From contig JAMPKV010000028.1 in the NCBI GenBank assembly GCA_039962225.1, positions 1 to 64,000 of the forward strand: a DNA stretch of 64,000 bases. The letters run 5' to 3'. The translations under genes were made by a program, and so were the position numbers. Positions 34,838 to 43,839 of the stretch are shown one piece after another. The DNA is from Microcoleus sp. AS-A8 (GTDB lineage: Bacteria; Cyanobacteriota; Cyanobacteriia; Cyanobacteriales; Coleofasciculaceae). Numbering within the stretch: position 1 is the first letter of the stretch; the number at the start of each line of letters is the position of its first letter. The notes beneath the pieces are model-generated. The model saw nothing but the letters and a program-made list of their open reading frames with translations. It did no database searches and was not told the origin of the DNA.

Positions 34838-35923
34838 ATGGATATCAATTTACTTTCTCCCTACAAACTAGGGAACCTAGAACTACCCAATCGCCTAGTC
34901 ATGGCACCTTTAACACGCAATCGCGCAGGTGATGGCAATGTTCCGGGGCCACTCAATGCCACCTATTACGCCCAACGCGCCTCAGCAGGACTAATCATTG
35001 CAGAAGCCACACAAGTTTCTCCCCAAGGTCAAGGTTATCCCAGCACACCCGGAATTCATTCAGCCGAACAAGTGGAAGGGTGGAAATTGGTAACGGATGC
35101 CGTGCATCAACAGGGAGGGAGAATATTCCTGCAACTGTGGCATGTGGGACGGATTTCCCACCCCGACTTGCAACCCGATGGAGCCTTACCTGTGGCTCCT
35201 TCTGCGATCGCACCGAAGGGTCAAGCTTCAACCTATGAAGGCATGAAACCCTTTGTCACCCCTCGTGCTTTGGAAACCTCTGAGATTCCAGAAATTATTG
35301 AACAGTACCGTCAGGGAGCCAAAAATGCGCTCCAAGCTGGATTTGATGGGGTGGAGGTTCACGGAGCCAATGGCTATTTGTTGGATCAGTTTCTGCGGGA
35401 TGGCACGAATCAGCGCACGGACGAGTATGGCGGTTCCCTGGAAAATCGTGCTCGACTGTTGCTAGAAGTTACGCAAGCCGTGACGGAAGTCTGGGGTGGC
35501 GATCGAGTCGGAGTACGCCTTTCTCCCAGCAGCACGTTTAATGACATGCACGATTCTGATCCTTTGTCAACCTTTAGTTATGCAGCCCAAGCGCTGAATC
35601 GATTTGGATTGGCTTATCTGCATATTATTGAGGTAAACGAAGCAGACTTAAGGCATGGTGGAACAGAGGCACCCACTAGTGTTCTACGCGATCGCTTTGC
35701 AGGCACATTAATGGTCAATGGCGGCTATGACTGGGAGAGAAGCAATACTGTATTGGCAAAGGGGGAAGCGGATTTGGTTTCATTTGGCACGTTATTTTTG
35801 GCAAATCCCGACTTGCCACAACGGTTTGCTGCCAATGCACCCCTGAATCAGGCAGACCCCACAACGTTCTACGGGGGTGGGGAGAAGGGGTATACAGACT
35901 ATCCCTTTTTGCAGGCTAGCTGA
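34838..35923 (+). CDS. Old yellow enzyme (ene-reductase, NemA-like)
   Basis: 361 residues, FMN TIM barrel. MAPLTRNRAGDGNVPGPLNA, YYAQRASAGLIIAEATQVSP, LWHVGRISHPD and VHGANGYLLDQFLRDGTNQR (with the substrate-binding His/Asn) are the family marks; the motif RTDEYGGSLENRARLLLEV follows. It reduces the double bond of alpha,beta-unsaturated carbonyls or nitro compounds with NAD(P)H. Ends the ArsR-Trx-SDR-GST-OYE set. Confidence 0.95.
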   Translation: MDINLLSPYKLGNLELPNRLVMAPLTRNRAGDGNVPGPLNATYYAQRASAGLIIAEATQVSPQGQGYPSTPGIHSAEQVEGWKLVTDAVHQQGGRIFLQLWHVGRISHPDLQPDGALPVAPSAIAPKGQASTYEGMKPFVTPRALETSEIPEIIEQYRQGAKNALQAGFDGVEVHGANGYLLDQFLRDGTNQRTDEYGGSLENRARLLLEVTQAVTEVWGGDRVGVRLSPSSTFNDMHDSDPLSTFSYAAQALNRFGLAYLHIIEVNEADLRHGGTEAPTSVLRDRFAGTLMVNGGYDWERSNTVLAKGEADLVSFGTLFLANPDLPQRFAANAPLNQADPTTFYGGGEKGYTDYPFLQAS

Positions 35924-35948
35924 AAACCATAATCGCAAAAGAAGCAGT

Positions 35949-35983
35949 GGGAAGCCTCCTGGTTCAACGGGGTGGGGCTTCCC
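35949..35983. terminator. Hairpin between the convergent old yellow enzyme and DAHP synthase genes
   Basis: GGGAAGCC (35949-35956) and GGCTTCCC (35976-35983), eight perfect pairs. No long T-run on either side; probably a bidirectional terminator. Confidence 0.5.
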
Positions 35984-36021
35984 TGTGAATTAGCTAACCT
36001 GCAACCTGCAACCCTAAAACC

Positions 36022-37080
36022 TTAAGCCAGGGCAACAGCCGATTCATGCCAACGCCCAACCGCTTTGCCAATCACAGACATATCTTGCACCAAGCGATCG
36101 AAGCGATCGGGTGTCAAGGATTGCGGGCCATCGGATAAGGCTTTGGCAGGATTAGGATGGACTTCAATCATCAAAGAATCAGCACCCGCCGCGATCGCCG
36201 CCAGTGCCATTGCTGGGACATACTCATAACGCCCCGTGCCGTGACTGGGGTCAATCATAATCGGTAAGTGAGTGAGCGATCGCAACACAGGCAACACGGC
36301 TAAATCCAGCGTATTCCGGGCATACTTCTGATCAAACGTGCGAATCCCCCGCTCACACAAAATCACATTCGGGTTCCCGGCTGCCAGAATATACTCCGCC
36401 GCCATCAACCACTCATCAATGGTGGAGGACATCCCCCGCTTCAGCAAAACCGGCTTCTCCTGCCCCCCAACTTTTTTCAGCAGGGCGAAATTCTGCATAT
36501 TCCGGGCACCCACTTGCACCACATCCGCCACCTCAGCAATCTTCTCGACATCCGCCGTGTCCATCACTTCGGTGATAATGCCCAACCCCGACTCTTCTCG
36601 CGCCGCAGCCAGTAAGCCCAAAGCACTCTCCCCATGACCTTGAAACGCATAGGGAGATGTCCGAGGCTTATACGCCCCTCCCCGCAGAAACTGGGCACCC
36701 GCCGCCTTAACCCGACGCGCCGTTTCCACGATCATCGCTTCATTTTCGACCGAACAAGGGCCAGCCACCAACACCACGGGATGATGCTCCCCGAAGTGAA
36801 CTGGACCATTGGGCGTTGACACAACCACATCACTGGCTTCTCCGTGCCGGAACTCGCGGCTGGCGCGTTTAAAGGGCTTCTCAACCCGGAGCACCTCTTC
36901 AATCCAGGGACTCATTTCCTGAATTTGCAGTGGGTCTAAATCCACCGTATCGCCCACAAGACCAATCACGACCTTGTGCTTACCCACAATCTTTTCCGGA
37001 GTTAGACCCCATTCGCTCAGTTCTTGGTCAACGCGCTCAATTTCGGCCTCTGGAGCGCCCATTTTCATCACCACAATCAT
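36022..37080 (-). CDS. aroF: 3-deoxy-7-phosphoheptulonate (DAHP) synthase
   Basis: 352 residues from ATG 37080, which follows GGAG; a longer frame from TTG 37101 is less likely. N-terminal ferredoxin-like regulatory segment ([20 protein letters not shown]), then the TIM barrel with [32 protein letters not shown] and [13 protein letters not shown]. Type I-beta enzyme: condenses PEP and erythrose-4-phosphate as first step of the shikimate pathway. It is a single gene on the minus strand. The gene symbol follows common annotation of this subtype. Confidence 0.93.
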   Translation of the reverse strand: MIVVMKMGAPEAEIERVDQELSEWGLTPEKIVGKHKVVIGLVGDTVDLDPLQIQEMSPWIEEVLRVEKPFKRASREFRHGEASDVVVSTPNGPVHFGEHHPVVLVAGPCSVENEAMIVETARRVKAAGAQFLRGGAYKPRTSPYAFQGHGESALGLLAAAREESGLGIITEVMDTADVEKIAEVADVVQVGARNMQNFALLKKVGGQEKPVLLKRGMSSTIDEWLMAAEYILAAGNPNVILCERGIRTFDQKYARNTLDLAVLPVLRSLTHLPIMIDPSHGTGRYEYVPAMALAAIAAGADSLMIEVHPNPAKALSDGPQSLTPDRFDRLVQDMSVIGKAVGRWHESAVALA

Positions 37081-37129
37081 AGTTTCTCCAGCCCCTGCCA
37101 AATGATGTGTTTGCTTACTTCGGGTTGGA

Positions 37130-37180
37130 CGGTTGGAAAGTTGGAACTAGTTGAAGGTTGAAGGTTGAAAGTTGAAGGTT
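37130..37180. repeat. Heptamer repeat tract (GTTGAAG)
   Basis: GTTGAAG, GTTGAAA and related seven-base units repeat between the DAHP synthase and PAM68-like genes. Other short tracts are at about 42603-42645, 53900-53960 and 54612-54660. Confidence 0.75.
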
Positions 37181-37224
37181 GGGAGTACTAACCTGCGAAC
37201 CTGCTCGCCTTGCGAACCTTCACC

Positions 37225-37734
37225 CTAGTCCTTTTGACCCGCAGAGCGCCATGCGGCTGTCATCCGTCCCCAGTTAGTTTTAAACTCTTGCCAACCTAAC
37301 GTCGTTCCTGGCACATCTTCATCCCACGAAGCCGAGAGAACGCCGTAGCTCAATCCCAACACGCCTAAACCAAAAAAGCCCATACTCACGAGTACCACAA
37401 CCACATTGGGCAACTTTAAGCCAACTTGTGTGACTAAAAGATAGCTGACAAAAAAGGTAACGATGCCCAAAACGGAGGGAATTCCACACAACAGAGCCAT
37501 CCGGCGCGCCATTCGCTTGCTCACGGCATCCGGAATCGCCATCGATTCCTTAGACGTAGTGGCTTTCTGCTCTGGCTTAGTGGATTTTGAACTAGCGGCT
37601 GGAGCGGGTTGAGTCTTAGGTGTTTTTTTACGTTTCTGACGCGGCTCAAAGGGCAAGCGTTGGTCACTGGAGTTTGACGACTTAGCGTCGGAGGAGCTAC
37701 TGGCTTTTGCCTCACGCCCTGGTTCAGTAGACAT
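37225..37734 (-). CDS. PAM68-like membrane protein (DUF3464)
   Basis: 169 residues. N-terminal ~80 residues are charged and disordered (Ser/Lys/Pro rich), then KRMARRMALLCGIPSVLGI starts two membrane helices (about 85-108 and 118-140), and the end SWDEDVPGTTLGWQEFKTNW is the family signature. PAM68 assists photosystem II assembly at the thylakoid membrane. It follows rpsO at 21 bp, a pairing that is common in cyanobacteria. Confidence 0.88.
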   Translation of the reverse strand: MSTEPGREAKASSSSDAKSSNSSDQRLPFEPRQKRKKTPKTQPAPAASSKSTKPEQKATTSKESMAIPDAVSKRMARRMALLCGIPSVLGIVTFFVSYLLVTQVGLKLPNVVVVLVSMGFFGLGVLGLSYGVLSASWDEDVPGTTLGWQEFKTNWGRMTAAWRSAGQKD

Positions 37735-37755
37735 AACTGTAAATGGAAATGGGGT

Positions 37756-38025
37756 CTATCCGCGAATACCTAAGCGTTGAATCAAGGCTGGATAGCGCTC
37801 TGCACTTTCTCGGCGCATATAGGATAGCAATCGCTTCCGACGACCAATCAGTTGTAACAATCCCCGTCGGGAGGCATGATCTTTAGAATTCGCTTTCAGG
37901 TGTTCGCTCAACCGATTAATGCGTTCGGTGAGGATGGCGATTTGAACTTCTGCCGAACCAGTGTCGGTTTCATGGACTTGGTAGCCCTCAATAATTTCGT
38001 GTTTGCGCTCTTGCGTCAGACTCAT
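37756..38025 (-). CDS. rpsO: Ribosomal protein S15
   Basis: 89 residues from ATG 38025 (standard length; the longer frame from 38070 adds 15 residues not in the family). [55 protein letters not shown] and RRKRLLSYM are the S15 sequence. It binds 16S rRNA helices 20-22. Forms a unit with the PAM68-like gene downstream. Confidence 0.97.
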   Translation of the reverse strand: MSLTQERKHEIIEGYQVHETDTGSAEVQIAILTERINRLSEHLKANSKDHASRRGLLQLIGRRKRLLSYMRRESAERYPALIQRLGIRG

Positions 38026-38137
38026 GGATAAATTCGATGATAATAAACCAGCAGTTTTCCATGTTATCACTCTGACGAGTGTGGTTGAAACTCCGTCTTG
38101 GGGAATGGGGATGGCAGAACGTCACGGGTCAAAATTC

Positions 38138-38587
38138 TCATCCCTGATTTCCACTGCCCAATTTCTCTGAGCGGCGGTTATCTAGCCACTGTTGCAAAAT
38201 GATCGCGGCTGCTTTGCGGTCAATCAAACCTTTATTGCGAGAGAGTAAGCGATTCTCAGCTTTGATTAATTCTTCTGCCTCCACGGATGTCAAGCGCTCA
38301 TCTACATACTCGACAGGCAACTGAAGTGCTTTGGCCAACCGCTTCGCGAACTTTTGGATCTGCCGCGCCTGTAACCCTAGGGTTCCATCAGTGGCATAAG
38401 GCAAACCTACAACGAGTAGCTGTACTTCTCGCTGTTCAACCCACTCTCGTAGCTGTTGTACATCCCGCTCAAAAGACGTGCGCTCAATTGTGGTAAGACC
38501 TGTGGCCATTAGACCTAGGCCATCACATCCCGCCACACCAATTCGTTTGCTTCCTACATCTAATCCCAGTGCCGAGATTTTTTCCAT
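38138..38587 (-). CDS. ruvX: Holliday junction resolvase-like / pre-16S rRNA nuclease
   Basis: 149 residues from ATG 38587 (a TTG at 38599 gives four more). RNase H-like fold: GLDVGSKRIGVAGCDG with the first catalytic Asp, VGLPYATDGTLGLQARQIQK, VEYVDERLTSVEAEELI, and the final DRKAAAIILQQWL. YqgF in E. coli processes the 16S rRNA 5' end and also resembles RuvC. It is followed by rpsO on the same strand, 112 bp away. Confidence 0.93.
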   Translation of the reverse strand: MEKISALGLDVGSKRIGVAGCDGLGLMATGLTTIERTSFERDVQQLREWVEQREVQLLVVGLPYATDGTLGLQARQIQKFAKRLAKALQLPVEYVDERLTSVEAEELIKAENRLLSRNKGLIDRKAAAIILQQWLDNRRSEKLGSGNQG

Positions 38588-38684
38588 CTCTCTACTCAAA
38601 TTTAAGAAGGCATGGAGAACTCAAGGGAGCTTTAATGGCAACTTCCCCCATCTCCCTCCTCATCTTCCCATCCCCGAAGCACGG

Positions 38685-39938
38685 CTAATTCTGAATAGTC
38701 GGTGCCTCAGCAGATGGGCTTGTCTCTGTGGAGAGAGTAATCTTGGAGGTTGAGACTGGCTGAGCGCCATTTCCCGAAGAAACCGCTTGGGTTTTCTTGG
38801 AGATAGACTTCCACCAGGCAATGCGGCTGGGGATTGGGGTGCGTGCGGGCTGTAACCCCTGAAGCACTTCCGACAACTGCAACCCTTCTAAAGACATCGG
38901 CTTAGCTTCCCGTAGCTTGTGCCAGACAGAACGGGACATCAGCAGGGTATGCTCAATCCGCTCTGCCCCCATTTGTTCGAGATATTCTTCCCGTTCGGGT
39001 TGATAATCAGCAGAAGCAATTTGTAGGGATTGTGAGGGCACCGCTTGCACCACCCGCGCCATCTGAGCCAGTAACTCTGGGTATAAGCAGGTATAAGCGG
39101 GGTGAACTGTCAGCTCTCCTTCGTGGCAACTGGAGCCATCCCGACACAGCCGGATTTGAAAATAGCCAATAGCAGCTTTGCGTTGGGGTTCAAACACGTA
39201 GCCACTCACGACTTCGGTATGGGTGAACCACTGGTGAATATGGGAGACAAGCGCTCTCAAAAACCCAGTTTTAAAGTCTTGAACGTGGCGATCAAACACC
39301 TGGCGTACCAGGGGTGGCATGGAGGCTGTATCCAATTGATAAAGCAACTGAGCATCCGCGTTACTCACCGGCAGCAGGTTCGGTAAATCCGGCTCGTGAG
39401 CTGCCAATTCTTCCAAGATTTGCGGTGCGATCGCCCAATACGTCAGTTGTGCTAAAGGCTGAAATCCGTTTTGCCGATAAAGCGCCAGTGTCGTTTTCTG
39501 ATGAACATTGACTTCTAGTAACCAGGTTCGCGCTTCCCAAATGGTCTCGAAGCAATAGCGCAATAACCCCGATCCGGTGTCTCCTTTGGCTGATGTATTT
39601 TCTGGAACGTTGGCAGTGGTATCGACTAACACCTGTTCCACCCGCCAAGTGCTGCGGGTGCGATTAAACGGCGAAATCTTGATCATGCCGCGAATCTGCT
39701 GGAACGTTTCAGCCACATACACGCAAAAAGCGTACTGGCTGGGGTTGGGGAACCAACTTAACAGCTTGAGCAAGCCATACCAGCGTCGAACTTGCTGTAA
39801 TTGCTGAAGGAAGGTCACAGAGCAACTGTTGCTATCTGCATCAGTTGCTGCTGTGGCAAGCTGTTCGATTGCCTCCAAATCTCGGTATTGAAGGGGGCGA
39901 ATCACATTCTTCGCGTTTTCTGAAACAGGTGAAGTCAT
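38685..39938 (-). CDS. Protein with two GNAT acetyltransferase domains
   Basis: 417 residues. The first GNAT domain runs from VIRPLQYRDLEAIEQLA to about residue 190 and includes VEQVLVDTT...GSGLLRYCFE and VHQKTTLALYRQNGFQPLAQ, the acetyl-CoA site and the QNGF end. A second, more diverged domain covers about 200-350 (GYFQIRL, ELTVHPAY, QMGAERIEHTLLM). The last 60 residues are Ser/Thr-rich and disordered. Substrate unknown. Conserved in cyanobacteria as far as I recall; no operon partner. Confidence 0.8.
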   Translation of the reverse strand: MTSPVSENAKNVIRPLQYRDLEAIEQLATAATDADSNSCSVTFLQQLQQVRRWYGLLKLLSWFPNPSQYAFCVYVAETFQQIRGMIKISPFNRTRSTWRVEQVLVDTTANVPENTSAKGDTGSGLLRYCFETIWEARTWLLEVNVHQKTTLALYRQNGFQPLAQLTYWAIAPQILEELAAHEPDLPNLLPVSNADAQLLYQLDTASMPPLVRQVFDRHVQDFKTGFLRALVSHIHQWFTHTEVVSGYVFEPQRKAAIGYFQIRLCRDGSSCHEGELTVHPAYTCLYPELLAQMARVVQAVPSQSLQIASADYQPEREEYLEQMGAERIEHTLLMSRSVWHKLREAKPMSLEGLQLSEVLQGLQPARTPIPSRIAWWKSISKKTQAVSSGNGAQPVSTSKITLSTETSPSAEAPTIQN

Positions 39939-40372
39939 GTTGGGTACAGATGCCTTGACGCAGATAGCAGCAGACGCGACCTACAGGCTTGCGCGATTGC
40001 CCGAAGGGCATCGGCCACGCCGATCGCACAACAGTTGCAAGACTGGGGTTACTGCCAATATATTAACGATTTTCCCAGCCTTTCATTTTGATGATTACGG
40101 TGGCTGAGTTCCTGAGAGTGGGACTTTCCGACTTTTAAGGCTTGCTTTATATTGTATTGCTCCTATTCATTCTCATCCCTGAGGATGTGAGTATGATTAC
40201 GAGGTGAGTTCACAAAATTTAAAGGACATCGGGGTTAAACGAGGATTTTATCGTAAACATTTGTAAACTAATAAACAACTATCTGCTCACAAAAATTTTC
40301 TTGCCGCCTTCCCACGGCGGTGGTCACTCTCCGGAAAAGCACAACCGGGCTTCACTGTGTTAGGAGTTTCTA
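39939..40372. other. Non-coding region between the GNAT gene and cruF
   Basis: Contains a palindromic GC-rich patch near 39988-40027 (GCCCGAAGGGC and CGGCCACGCCGATCGC) and a short hairpin CCGCC-TTCCCAC-GGCGG near 40303-40320 in the probable cruF leader. No gene. Confidence 0.5.
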
Positions 40373-41320
40373 ATGAAGCAACTTGTCAAACTTGAGCGCT
40401 ACTTCCTGATTGGTCATATTTTCGCAATGGTCTTTGGACTGGCAGGATTACTGCTGGTCGTCCCTCATCCTGATGTGATTGCAGGCTTAGGTCTTATTGG
40501 GCAGAAAACGTTTGCGTGGTCTATGTCTGGGGGCGGGGTGATCAATATCCTTCTGGGTGCCGCTGCTGTGGCGATTTATGCCTACCGAACCCTGGGGCTA
40601 CAGCAATGGCTGACGTTCATGATTCCGGCGATGATTCTCTCCTTGGGGAGTGAATTGCTAGGCACCAGTACCGGCTTCCCCTTTGGAGAATATGGCTACT
40701 TAAGTGGTTTGGGTTACAAAGTGGCTGGACTGGTTCCTTTCACGATTCCCTTCTCCTGGTTTTATATGGGGTTTGTTTGTTATTTACTCGCTCGTGCTGG
40801 CATCGACGCCAGTCTAAAAACGGCAAATGGGGTCTGGTTGCGCTCTATATTGAGCGTCGTCTTAGGAGCCATTCTCCTCACATCCTGGGACTTTGCCCTC
40901 GACCCAGCGATGAGCCAAACCGCTTTTCCTTTTTGGCACTTCGGAGATATCGGTTCCTTTTTTGGCACCCCCTACCGAAATTTTGCCGGTTGGCTGGCAA
41001 CGGGTGGTCTGTTTATGACGGTAGCCGCTTTGTCCTGGAAGAAAACGCCGATTAACTTATCCCGTCAGCAGTTAGGATTTCCGCTGGTAGTTTATATCAG
41101 TAACATTGCGTTTAGCGCTGTTCTGACCGTGTGTGGTGTTGGGCTGTGGATTCCAGTCCTGTTGACGGTTCTTTTCGGTGTCCTGCCTGCTGTGATTTTA
41201 TGGTGGATCGCTTTATCTGCATCCACACCCATCACAGGAGACTCAACTGAGAATACTGAACTCGCTCAGATCCAAACGAGGAAAGTCCCTGTGGCATCCG
41301 TGGGAGTTCTGCCTAAGTGA
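40373..41320 (+). CDS. cruF: Gamma-carotene 1'-hydroxylase
   Basis: 315 residues, about eight hydrophobic helices. SLGSELLGTSTGFPFGEYGY then LSGLGYKVAGLVPFTIPFSW is the CruF signature; LTSWDFALDPAM carries conserved acidic residues. CruF adds water across the psi end of gamma-carotene on the path to myxol glycosides. The next gene, cruG, overlaps by four bases (GTG start in the cruF stop), as in Synechococcus PCC 7002, supporting both names. Confidence 0.92.
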   Translation: MKQLVKLERYFLIGHIFAMVFGLAGLLLVVPHPDVIAGLGLIGQKTFAWSMSGGGVINILLGAAAVAIYAYRTLGLQQWLTFMIPAMILSLGSELLGTSTGFPFGEYGYLSGLGYKVAGLVPFTIPFSWFYMGFVCYLLARAGIDASLKTANGVWLRSILSVVLGAILLTSWDFALDPAMSQTAFPFWHFGDIGSFFGTPYRNFAGWLATGGLFMTVAALSWKKTPINLSRQQLGFPLVVYISNIAFSAVLTVCGVGLWIPVLLTVLFGVLPAVILWWIALSASTPITGDSTENTELAQIQTRKVPVASVGVLPK

Positions 41321-42546
41321 GTTGGGTTATCGCTTTAGTCAGCCATTCAACGGCGCTACTTTCACTGCCTACAGCAGGATTCTTAGCATCAGCGCTGTTA
41401 CTCATTCAGGCACCTGCTGCCTTCCTCCTGCTCTCCCGCCTGAGCAAAGGGCCAGGGCGTCGCCCTCCGATCGTTGCTCAAACAACCACTCCCGAGCAAC
41501 TGGGTGCGGTGAGTGTGGTCGTTCCCACTCTCAATGAACGCGATCGCCTGACGCCCTGTTTAGTGGGACTGAGTCAGCAAAGTTATGAAGTTCGAGAAAT
41601 CATCGTTGTCGATAGTCGCTCGACCGATGGTACACCTGAACTGGTCAAGAATGCCCAAGAAAAAGACCCACGATTTCGCCTAATCAACGATGACCCCTTA
41701 CCCACTGATTGGGTAGGGCGTCCCTGGGCCTTACACACGGGATTCTTACACACTTCCCCTCATAGTCAGTGGTTTCTGGGCATGGATGCCGATACCCAGC
41801 CCAGACCGGGATTGGTTGCGGGTCTAATCCAGAAGGCTGAAGCGGAAAAGTTCGACTTAGTTTCCCTTTCACCGCAATTTATCCTCAAGTATCCAGGGGA
41901 GTGGTGGCTCCAACCCGCGCTCTTGATTACCTTAGTTTACCGATTTGGGCCAACTGGGATTAATAGTGACTCGGCGGAACGGGTGATGGCCAACGGACAG
42001 TGTTTCCTGTGTCGCCGCGAAGTCTTAGCCCAGCTGGAGGGCTATACAAGCGCTAAGGGGTCTTTTTGCGATGATGTCACCCTGGCTCGTTATGTCGCCT
42101 CTTGTGGGTTTAAGGTCGGGTTTCTCGATGGAGCCAAGGTAGTGAAGGTGCGGATGTATGAGGGAGCCAAAGAAACCTGGAAAGAGTGGGGACGCAGTCT
42201 TGACCTCAAAGATGCCTCTTCCATGAGTCAGGTGTGGAGCGATTTGTGGCTTTTAGTGAGTGTTCAGGGTCTGCCACTTCCAGCCTCTTTGATTTTATTA
42301 AGTAGCCTAGGATTGGGAATTTCCTCACCCTCAGTAACAGCAGCGGCTGGATTAAACCTCTTCTTGTTGTTGATTCGCTTTGCTTTGCTGTTTGCGATCG
42401 CTCCTTCTTATGACCGCTCTCAGGTATCAGCCGCCTCCTGGCTCTTCTGGCTTTCCCCCGTGGCCGATCCCTTAGCCGTCTGGCGAATTTTCTTGTCCGC
42501 GATCCAAAGACCGACCTCTTGGCGGGGGCGGAGTTACAGCGTGTAG
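41317..42546 (+). CDS. cruG: 2'-O-glycosyltransferase of myxol synthesis
   Basis: 409 residues, family-2 glycosyltransferase with an N-terminal membrane helix, then SVVVPTLNERDRLTPCLVGL, IIVVDSRSTDGTPEL and the DXD-like GMDADTQPRPG; two or three hydrophobic helices at the C-terminal end. GTG start (41317) overlapped with the cruF stop. CruG transfers the sugar to the 2'-hydroxyl of the carotenoid. Acts in the membrane after CruF. Confidence 0.9.
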   Translation: MSWVIALVSHSTALLSLPTAGFLASALLLIQAPAAFLLLSRLSKGPGRRPPIVAQTTTPEQLGAVSVVVPTLNERDRLTPCLVGLSQQSYEVREIIVVDSRSTDGTPELVKNAQEKDPRFRLINDDPLPTDWVGRPWALHTGFLHTSPHSQWFLGMDADTQPRPGLVAGLIQKAEAEKFDLVSLSPQFILKYPGEWWLQPALLITLVYRFGPTGINSDSAERVMANGQCFLCRREVLAQLEGYTSAKGSFCDDVTLARYVASCGFKVGFLDGAKVVKVRMYEGAKETWKEWGRSLDLKDASSMSQVWSDLWLLVSVQGLPLPASLILLSSLGLGISSPSVTAAAGLNLFLLLIRFALLFAIAPSYDRSQVSAASWLFWLSPVADPLAVWRIFLSAIQRPTSWRGRSYSV

Positions 42547-42635
42547 CGTTGAAGGTTAGCCGCTTGGCAAGGAACAGGTTGAGCGATTAGCCAGGCGAGC
42601 CAATTAGGACTTTCAACCTTCCAACCTTCTAGCTT

Positions 42636-43547
42636 CTAACCTTCATCATCTGCTGTATTCACTTGATCCACTCGTTCAAGCTGCCAAAGAATTTGATTGC
42701 CCTCACGTCGGACTCGTGACACAATCCAATTTCGCCAAGGCCAGTGGTCGCCGCGACTGGTCACGGCACTGGCATTAACGTCCATTAAGTCAGCCAGTTC
42801 AGAACTGCTAATCAGGTAGCCTTGGCGGGCTATCTCATCAGCGATGTGGAGAGTTTCCACCAAGTTACGGAGTTGAGCAACTCTCACCTCGCGAGGTAAG
42901 TCTTCAATTGCACCAGCAGGGGAAGAAACAGGTGAATCCATCATGGCTACTTCAGAGGAGGGAAGGCTCATTTGTATAGTCTCGTAAGCTAACTTAGAAA
43001 CAACGTTTGAATCTGATACTCCTGCTACAGGTGAGTTGGAGTTTGAGTGATTGGAGGGTGGAGTACTCAGGTCAAACGCCTGATCGAGTACCAAGGGCTT
43101 ACCAACAGAAAAAGCACGAGCGATTGTATCACAACGCTCATTGCCCTCGTTGCCACTGTGCCCCCGAACATACTGCCACTCCACCAAGGGAGAATTCAGC
43201 TCATCAAGAGTTTCCCACAAATCTTGATTTAAAACAGCTTTTCCCTGTGCTGTCTTCCAGCCTTTCTTTTTCCAGCCTTTAACCCATTTGGTGATGCCAT
43301 TCTTGACATATTCGCTATCGGTGTAGAGGATGACGGCTTCGGTTTGAGCCGATGCCTTGAGAACCTTCAACGCCTGAATGGCCGCTTGCATTTCCATTCG
43401 GTTGTTTGTGGTTTGAGCAGCCCCGCCGCCCATTTCATAAACGGAGCCATCGGTAAAATAAACTACAGTACCCCATCCGCCGGGGCCAGGGTTGCCAGCG
43501 CAAGCGCCATCGGTGTAAAAACATTTAATTTGGCGAGTAGAAGGCAT
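42636..43547 (-). CDS. rnhA: Ribonuclease HI with a C-terminal extension
   Basis: 303 residues, about twice the usual size. Residues 6-150 are a complete RNase HI: D13 in YTDGACAGNPGPGGWG, E52, D77 in YTDSEY, H130 and D140, so cleavage of RNA in RNA-DNA hybrids is expected. After a disordered linker (about 165-235, Ser/Asn/Pro rich) a second domain follows (about 235-300: LVETLHIADEIARQGYLISS, ADLMDVNASAVTSRG, IVSRVRREGNQILWQLERVD) that looks like a winged helix. The extension is not known from E. coli RNase HI. Confidence 0.9.
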   Translation of the reverse strand: MPSTRQIKCFYTDGACAGNPGPGGWGTVVYFTDGSVYEMGGGAAQTTNNRMEMQAAIQALKVLKASAQTEAVILYTDSEYVKNGITKWVKGWKKKGWKTAQGKAVLNQDLWETLDELNSPLVEWQYVRGHSGNEGNERCDTIARAFSVGKPLVLDQAFDLSTPPSNHSNSNSPVAGVSDSNVVSKLAYETIQMSLPSSEVAMMDSPVSSPAGAIEDLPREVRVAQLRNLVETLHIADEIARQGYLISSSELADLMDVNASAVTSRGDHWPWRNWIVSRVRREGNQILWQLERVDQVNTADDEG

Positions 43548-43722
43548 GTGTTTTGAGTTGTAAGTTTTAAGATTCTCTCCGACGATACCTTTGTGTTTGA
43601 TCAGATGATAATTGCATTTGACTCCAAGTATTTATTCTCCGCCAAGTCCCTGATCCAGCAATCCGTTTAATTGCTTAATGAACGACTCCGCCCATGCTCA
43701 ACCGCAGGATGAGGAATGGATA

Positions 43723-43753
43723 CTCGGTGAGTTCAATCGCTTCGGTCACCGAG
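43723..43753. promoter_or_regulatory. Perfect hairpin in the dnaX-rnhA divergent region
   Basis: CTCGGTGA (43723-43730) pairs with TCACCGAG (43746-43753). Position about 90 bp before the dnaX start. It may be a terminator remnant or a leader structure. Confidence 0.45.
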
Positions 43754-43839
43754 GATCGAGGATTTGTCGTATTTCTTGCCAAAAACACAATTATATGGTA
43801 ACAAAAAGCCGCAACATTTAAGCCGACTATTCATCTAAG

